This document shows, in pieces, positions 58,576 to 64,000 of a stretch of 64,000 bases of DNA. The stretch covers positions 19,414,237 through 19,478,236 of the forward strand of contig CM048844.1 in the NCBI GenBank assembly GCA_026545765.1, read 5' to 3'. Source of the DNA: Plantago major (lineage: Eukaryota; Streptophyta; Magnoliopsida; Lamiales; Plantaginaceae). How positions within the stretch are numbered: the first letter of the stretch is position 1; each line of letters starts with the position of its first letter. The notes beneath the pieces were generated by a model. It did not search any database. It saw nothing but the letters and a program-made list of their open reading frames with translations, and was not told the origin of the DNA. Made by a program: the position numbers and the translations under genes.

Positions 58576-61500
58576 ATGGAGATATCATTGTTAGAATCAA
58601 TTCTCAACAGCATCACTAGTTTTATCCAATTATCATCTTCTGAAGGCATAGAATGCGAGCCGGTTCAGAGATATTATTATAGGGTTGCAGATATACTGAA
58701 GTTGTTAAAGCCAATTCTTGGTGCCCTTAGTGATGCTGATAGTGCTTCAGATGAAGAGGTTCAGAAAGCTTTTGCTCAGCTCAGCCAATCAGTGGAAGAA
58801 TTGAGAGAGATATTTGAAAACTGGCAACCGCTGATGAGTAAAGTCTACTTTGTATGTGATAAGATCTTTGACTTTAGAAATGCTGTTTCCCTACTGTGAT
58901 GATCATTAACTGATTGACTAACTTGTAGTTTGGTACTCGTTCCTTGTCATATAGGTTTTACAGGTTGATCTGCTTATTGAGAAGGTCCGAACTGATGGTT
59001 TGGAAATCCTAGAGTTTCTGAAAGCTTCTGGCCAGTGTTTACCTGCAGAATTGAATACTGAGTCTCTTGAGGTGATGGACCCTTTCTAACAGCTAATAGC
59101 TTCCCTCCCTCTCATAAGAAATATTTTAGTCTTGGCATTCTGGGTTTTGCGTTATGGAGTGAAATTTTAATATCCTGTTGCTTTTATGCATTCTTTTTTT
59201 TTTTTTTTTTTTTTTTTGCTTATATGGGTTTTGATTTTATGCATTCTTGTTGATTATAGCATTACGGACAGAAAATCAAGCACACAACATCTGAACAATT
59301 ATCACCGATAATCACGAAAGCTGTCAAGGATGAGTTTGAGGGTTCTGGGGCAAGCTCAGAGAGCTTGGCTAGTCTTGCTGATAGCCTGAGCTTAAAGTCG
59401 AACCAAGAGCTTCTGATTGAGGCCGTGGCCCTCGAGAAATTGAAAGAAAATGCCGAACAAGCTGAAAAGACTGGTGAAGTTGAGTATATAGATCAGATAA
59501 TTTCCCTAATTACCCACATGCACGAGCTCCTTGTTAGGATGAAACAGTCCGAAGTCTGTAACCCTGTTGAAATACCTGCTGATTTTTGTTGCCCTCTTTC
59601 GCTTGAACTCATGACTGATCCTGTAATTGTTGCATCTGGACAAACATATGAGCGGGCTTTCATACGGAGGTGGATTGAGCTCGGACTTACTGTATGCCCA
59701 AAGACTCGGCAAACTTTGGCACACACAAATCTTATTCCTAATTACACTGTCAAGGCACTCATTGCAAATTGGTGTGAATCTAACAACGTTAAGTTGCCTG
59801 ATCCGACGACATCGGTCCATATGAACCGGCCTTCTTCACTACTTGCAAATGCTGAGTCTGGTGCGAGGAGGTTGAATGGGTCTATCCCCCCGGTTCGTTC
59901 GGTAGGTTCTCCACTGAGAAATTCAACTCCATCTGCTGCAACTGCAAGAGACGGCAGGTCTCCATCTCATCCGCGATCAATGTCCGAGGATTCTTTGACA
60001 GAAACAGCTGTAAATGGACATGGTCCGGACATGGAAAGACTGCCAACAAGAAGCTCTGGAGACAGGTCAGACTACTCAGGAGAGAGAAATTTGAACCCTG
60101 GTGGTCGAATTTTGATGTCCCCAGCTAGAAATGGCATGGTCAATGCTGATGAGCATTTATCACATCGTCACGGCCGAACTGGTTCAGCTTCCAGCACCCA
60201 TTCAGATTCTAATATGTCTCAGGGAACAGCAGTTGATGATGATGAAGAGGCATCACGCGCTGCTAGTGATGTTTCTGGGGAGCTTGCAGCTGAGCGCGAG
60301 CCAGCTGCTAACTTAAATGGTCCACAAAGGGAACCCAGTTTTCCATCCAGGCTTGAAACTAGATATCGTGGACAAACAATTTGGCGCAGGCCTTCTGATA
60401 GGTTTGTGCCAAGAGTGGTGTCATCTCCAACGATTGAATCAAGGGCTGAGCTTTTAGAAATTGAAAATCAAGTCAAGAAGCATGTGGAAGACCTTAAGAC
60501 TGGCACACTTGAGGCGCAGACAAAGGCCACCGCTGAACTACGATTACTTGCTAAGCATAATATGGACAATCGGATCATAATTGCAAATTGTGGTGCTATC
60601 ACCTTATTGGTTGGCCTGCTTCGCTCTGAAGACTTGACAATACAGGAAAATGCTGTTACTGCTCTCCTCAACCTATCAATTAATGATAATAACAAGGCTG
60701 CCATTGCAAATGCTGAAGCAATTGAACCCCTGATTCATGTCCTTCAAACAGGGAGCCCCGAGGCTAGGGAGAATGCTGCTGCTACTCTCTTTAGCCTCTC
60801 AGTTATGGGAGAGAATAAAGTATTGATTGGAAGATCGGGAGCAATCCAGCCCCTGGTTGATTTACTAGGAAATGGAACCCCTAGAGGCAAGAAAGATGCA
60901 GCTACTGCTTTGTTCAACCTCTCAATACATCACGACAACAAAGGTCGTATTGTACAGGCTGGTGCCGTGAAATACCTTGTCGAATTGATGGATCCTGCAT
61001 TTGGAATGGTTGATAAGGCAGTGGCTGTTTTATCGAATCTTGCCACTATTCACGAGGGGAGGAATGCAATTGGTCAGGAAGGTGGAATCCCTGTCCTAGT
61101 TGAAGTTGTTGAGCTTGGTTCTGGAAGAGGCAAGGAGAATGCTGCTGCTGCTCTACTCCAGTTATGCACTAACAGCAGTAGATTTTGCAACATGGTTCTC
61201 CAGGAAGGTGCCGTTCCTCCATTGGTGGCACTGTCACAGTCCGGTACACCGAGAGCCAGGGAGAAGGTAAAGTTCCCAGAACCATATGATTTACCCTTTA
61301 TTTGTTTAACATGCAAATTATTGACCAGAGCCAGCCAAACCCTTGAGGTTTGGTGAAAGGTTTACAAAATTACTGTACTCCTGCCTGAGGTTAAATTGAA
61401 GGGTGAGATCCAAAAGAGAATGCAATTTAACAAGATAACATTGGTGGCAAAAAAAAAAAGTTACAATATCTCCTGCCGTCTCAAAACAGTTGTTACATTT

Positions 61501-62150
61501 TGGATGTTCCGTGAAATCGTTAAGTCATTCAATTTTTGGAAATACCATCACCGTCATAACACGTAATATCTTTACAACTTTACATCACTTCACTCATCTA
61601 TTCATCTTTTTCTTTCTTTCTTTATCATAGCTACCTACCCTCTTGCACTATATCTCAATATTCTATTACATCCCTTATTTCCGTGACAAAAAACAAATCT
61701 AACAACTGTTTTGGGACGGAGGGAGTATGTCACACCTTAGCTTTACTTCAACTCTTTCATTTTTAGTGACCTGGTACTTTCTTCACATTAAAGTTGAATT
61801 TTGTCACCGTAAATTTTCTCTCCCCCTCTTCTTGTGCTCATGTCAAAATATGACTTTGAACACAGGAAGAATTTTTTTGGTTTATATAAATTTGGTTGTT
61901 TACACTAAATTACATGTGAATTCACTTTGTCATCCTTCTGTGTCAAATAAATCTTCTGCATTCGGTGTTTAACTGCAATGCAACGGCAATGATTTGACTT
62001 TGACTGTTTTAGCAGTTTATATCCTTCATCGGCATTGCTGTGTTTTTCCTATAATTAGGCTGATTACTCATTTGGTTTTATGATTTTCAGGCTCAACAAC
62101 TTCTGAGCTACTTCAGAAACCAACGCCATGGTAATGCTGGGAGGGGCTGA
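58576..62150 (+). CDS. PUB4: U-box / armadillo-repeat E3 ubiquitin ligase, PUB4-like
   Basis: Transfers ubiquitin from an E2 enzyme to target proteins; Arabidopsis PUB4 acts in root meristem and tapetum development, chloroplast turnover and immune signalling. Four coding exons: 58576-58851, 58955-59071, 59260-61266, 62091-62150; phases fit, 819 aa, close to the family length. The N-terminal helical domain spans about 1-230. The U-box lies at about 236-310 (IPADFCCPLSLELMTDPVIV ... CPKTRQTLAHTNLIPNYTVK). A Ser-rich linker spans about 310-530, and ARM repeats about 554-800 (AVTALLNLSINDNNK, ATALFNLSIHHDNKG, GKENAAAALLQLC). The C-terminus is LLSYFRNQRHGNAGRG. Intron 3 (61267-62090) holds a Stowaway MITE. 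AATAAA occurs at 62273. It seems intact. Confidence 0.95.
61469..61725. mobile_element. Stowaway-like MITE in the last PUB4-like intron
   Basis: Right end GGGACGGAGGGAG followed by TA; inverted repeat AAAACAGTTGTT near the left matches AACAACTGTTTT near the right. The left terminus is worn (TCTCCTGCCGTCTC). About 257 bp, non-coding, same family type as 20099-20350 but with different internal sequence. Confidence 0.85.
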
Positions 62151-62395
62151 ATCCACCGGAAACTTTGTATAATCAGTGTGTAAATTCTATGTTGCAAATA
62201 ATTTATTTACTACTATGGCTTTTTTTTTGTTTTCGTTTTCTTCTTGAGCTCCGTTTTTCTTTAACTAATATTAATAAAAGAACAAATTGGATTATTTTGG
62301 AAGTTTGGGTCTGAGTGGCTCTTGTAGAGACTTGTTGCACATGTAAGTAGAGTGAAAGTTTACACCTGTATTTGAGCTTGCTACTTGGGCTCTAC

Positions 62396-63354
62396 TCAGC
62401 CCGTCCAATCGGTCCGGATTGGACCATATCCGGTCCGTGAAATAACTAAAGCGGATCTGGGGGATTTTGGTCCATTAGTCTGGATCGGATGTGGACTAAA
62501 TCCGTGGATCTGAACGGATCAACGGATCTGCCAATGTCACAAATTTAGAAATCGCTCAATTCTTTCTCTGGATTAGGATTTTTCAATCTTTCACCATTCC
62601 ATCTACAACTTTTTTGGGTTTTCTGGGTTTCATTGTACGCTGCAGAAGCTTGCAAATCTTTTGAGGTTCATGGATTAAGCTCTTTTTATCAGTCACGAGC
62701 ATAGAAGACAGAACAATAAAGGACCAGATGGAAGAAATTGAAAGGTTTGAAACCGTCGGCTATCTCTTTCTTCTCCCAAAATTAAGCTGTTTTTGTACTT
62801 AAACTCGTCCTTGATCGATTAGTCTTCCTGGGTTGTTATTTCTCCCAACCTGGTCGTAATACAGATTGTTATTTCTTCAAGCATCAGACAAATATATCGA
62901 TTAAGCTCTGTGCCAAGTTGGTGACTTATTCTCTTGTTGAGGTGCTGAATAGAATGTAGAATTTTTTTTTATAAAAGTTGGCTTTATCCCGAGATGTTTT
63001 TGAAATGCTATATGGTAGGCTGTTGCTTGTTAGATCAACAATGGAATAGGAATAAAATGGTAGTCTGTTGCTTCAAATATATGGTAGTCTGTTACTTGTT
63101 AGATACCATAGTTGGCTTGTACCTATCTTTACTGGAAGGTGAATCCAAAAAAAAATTATTGTGGATCCAAGTAAATCCGTGGATCTGGATGGATTCGATC
63201 CAATCCGGGTGGATTTGGTCACAATGCGGGTGGATTCTGATCCGATCCGGATCACCAAACTGTTGAATGGATCAATCATGGATGCAATCCAGGTGGACTC
63301 GATCCATAATGGATCGGACCGGACTGGATAAAATCCATCCGATTGACAGGCTGA
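62396..63354. mobile_element. Non-autonomous hAT-type element rich in GGATC/GATCC words
   Basis: 959 bp flanked by a perfect 8 bp duplication GGCTCTAC (62388-62395 and 63355-63362). Terminal inverted repeats are TCAGCCCGTCCAATCGG at the left and, reverse-complemented, TCAGCCTGTCAATCGG at the right. Both ends carry many GGATC, GATCC and TCCGGA words for about 150-200 bp. No transposase. The duplication length and organisation fit hAT. Confidence 0.8.
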
Positions 63355-63539
63355 GGCTCTACATAAGTTTGCCCTGTTTTCCTGTACCTGTTTCTTTCTT
63401 ATGCAAAAGGTTTATTATTTCAGTATCAACGCTTATAATGAATGTTACATGAACCAATCAATGTATAATTCTGGACAATTCTTGTATTACATTGTATGCA
63501 TTTGAGCTTCCAAGAATTCTCAAATCTCAGAGTTCATGG

Positions 63540-63959
63540 TTAAAATCTGCTCCAGAACTTTGGTCTGCGCTCTTCAAATTCAGGTTGTCGTTCGTACACA
63601 ATGGATGCCGCCTTGATCAATATTCCAGCTGTGAAAGCCCATATGACATAGCACTCATTCTCAGCTTGATACTGAAAGTAATGGAGCAGATAACTGTAAC
63701 CCATCCATTTGAGTTCCTGTGCTGTTCGGTTTTCATCCTGTGTGTACGTGCAAACATAAACGTCACTCTGATTATCGACTCCAATGTAAACAAAAATATA
63801 TAGCCGGATTGACAAACCTTGAGAAACATCTCCAAAGGAACATCAAATATAGATTCCACTTCAGCAGCACTCAAGACAGGCTTGAAGGCACTCTTGTCCC
63901 AAAGTATTCCAATCACTGGAGATACAGCTATATTTTGCTGCGAAAGAGCTTCAGATGTT
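63540..63959 (-). CDS. Nudix hydrolase, NUDT15/22 type (3' end only)
   Basis: The last two exons on the minus strand: 63959-63818 and 63737-63540, joined in phase (FLK|DEN). The gene continues past the right window edge. The first contains PVIGILWDKSAFKPVLSAAE and VESIFDVPLEMFLK. The last contains YLLHYFQYQAENECYVIWAF, TAGILIKAASIVYERQPEFE and ends RRPKFWSRF. These are the C-terminal signatures of plant coenzyme-A-type Nudix diphosphatases (NUDT11/15/22 group), which split CoA derivatives in mitochondria or peroxisomes. The Nudix box itself is outside the window. The 5' border of the first exon (acceptor TTTTTAG at 63960) is probable, not certain. Confidence 0.85.
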
Positions 63960-64000
63960 CTAAAAATCGATAATTCTTTCTTGGTTAACGAGTCTCTGAT

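Noticed and set aside
62994..63266. 90-codon frame rich in Trp and Ile
   Set aside because: Made by GGATCC-type words of the hAT element end; no start context or domain.

Overview
The window is nuclear DNA of a flowering plant, most likely a eudicot. Coding genes are split by AT-rich GT-AG introns, the spacers are AT-rich, and the space between genes is packed with plant-type Ty1/copia and Ty3/gypsy LTR retrotransposons, PIF/Harbinger, hAT and Stowaway elements. Nothing prokaryotic is present. I do not name a species.

Layout. 1-9410: a decayed Ty3/gypsy element on the minus strand (one LTR at 8471-9410, frameshifted gag-pol at 2449-8419), preceded by a 2.4 kb stretch with promoter and poly(A) signals on the opposite strand. 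9411-11640: degenerate repeats and spacer. 11643-12028: a possible small secreted-peptide gene whose stop codon was hit by a copia-type insertion. 12012-13832: that insertion, unusual in having U3 ends at both termini. 14322-18549: a PIF/Harbinger element that codes only for ORF1, with a collapsed chromovirus (14963-17325) inside the ORF. 20099-20350: a Stowaway-like MITE.

21365-54384: a tandem array of three plus-strand genes of the NCL family (EF-hand Na+/Ca2+ exchanger-like membrane proteins). NCL-like 1 (21365-35901, 7 exons, about 560 aa) has its first intron swollen by minisatellites and carries a 7.8 kb copia element (27409-35173) in intron 5. A second copia element (35974-40734) sits 72 bp after its stop codon. 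NCL-like 2 (46883-49859) and 3 (51228-54384) have 9 exons, five of them identical in length, and code for about 690 and 708 aa. They carry four EF-hands instead of two, and a GC-AG intron at the same place in both. All three appear to lack acidic residues I would expect in the transport alpha-repeats, so they may be calcium-sensing relatives rather than working exchangers.

54737-55168 (minus) is a small uncharacterised gene. 58576-62150 is a U-box/ARM-repeat E3 ubiquitin ligase very close to Arabidopsis PUB4, with a MITE in its last intron. 62396-63354 is a hAT-type element. 63540-63959 (minus) holds the last two exons of a Nudix hydrolase of the NUDT15/22 type that continues past the window edge.

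The strongest unusual signals are a short dyad (GGTGTT...AACACC) scattered through the LTRs, non-coding part and coding part of the copia element at 27409-35173; the U3/U3 copia insertion with a perfect target-site duplication; a copia element with TA...TA LTR ends; and the EF-hand-duplicated NCL pair. Exon borders are read by eye from splice signals, phase and comparison between paralogues, without transcript data.
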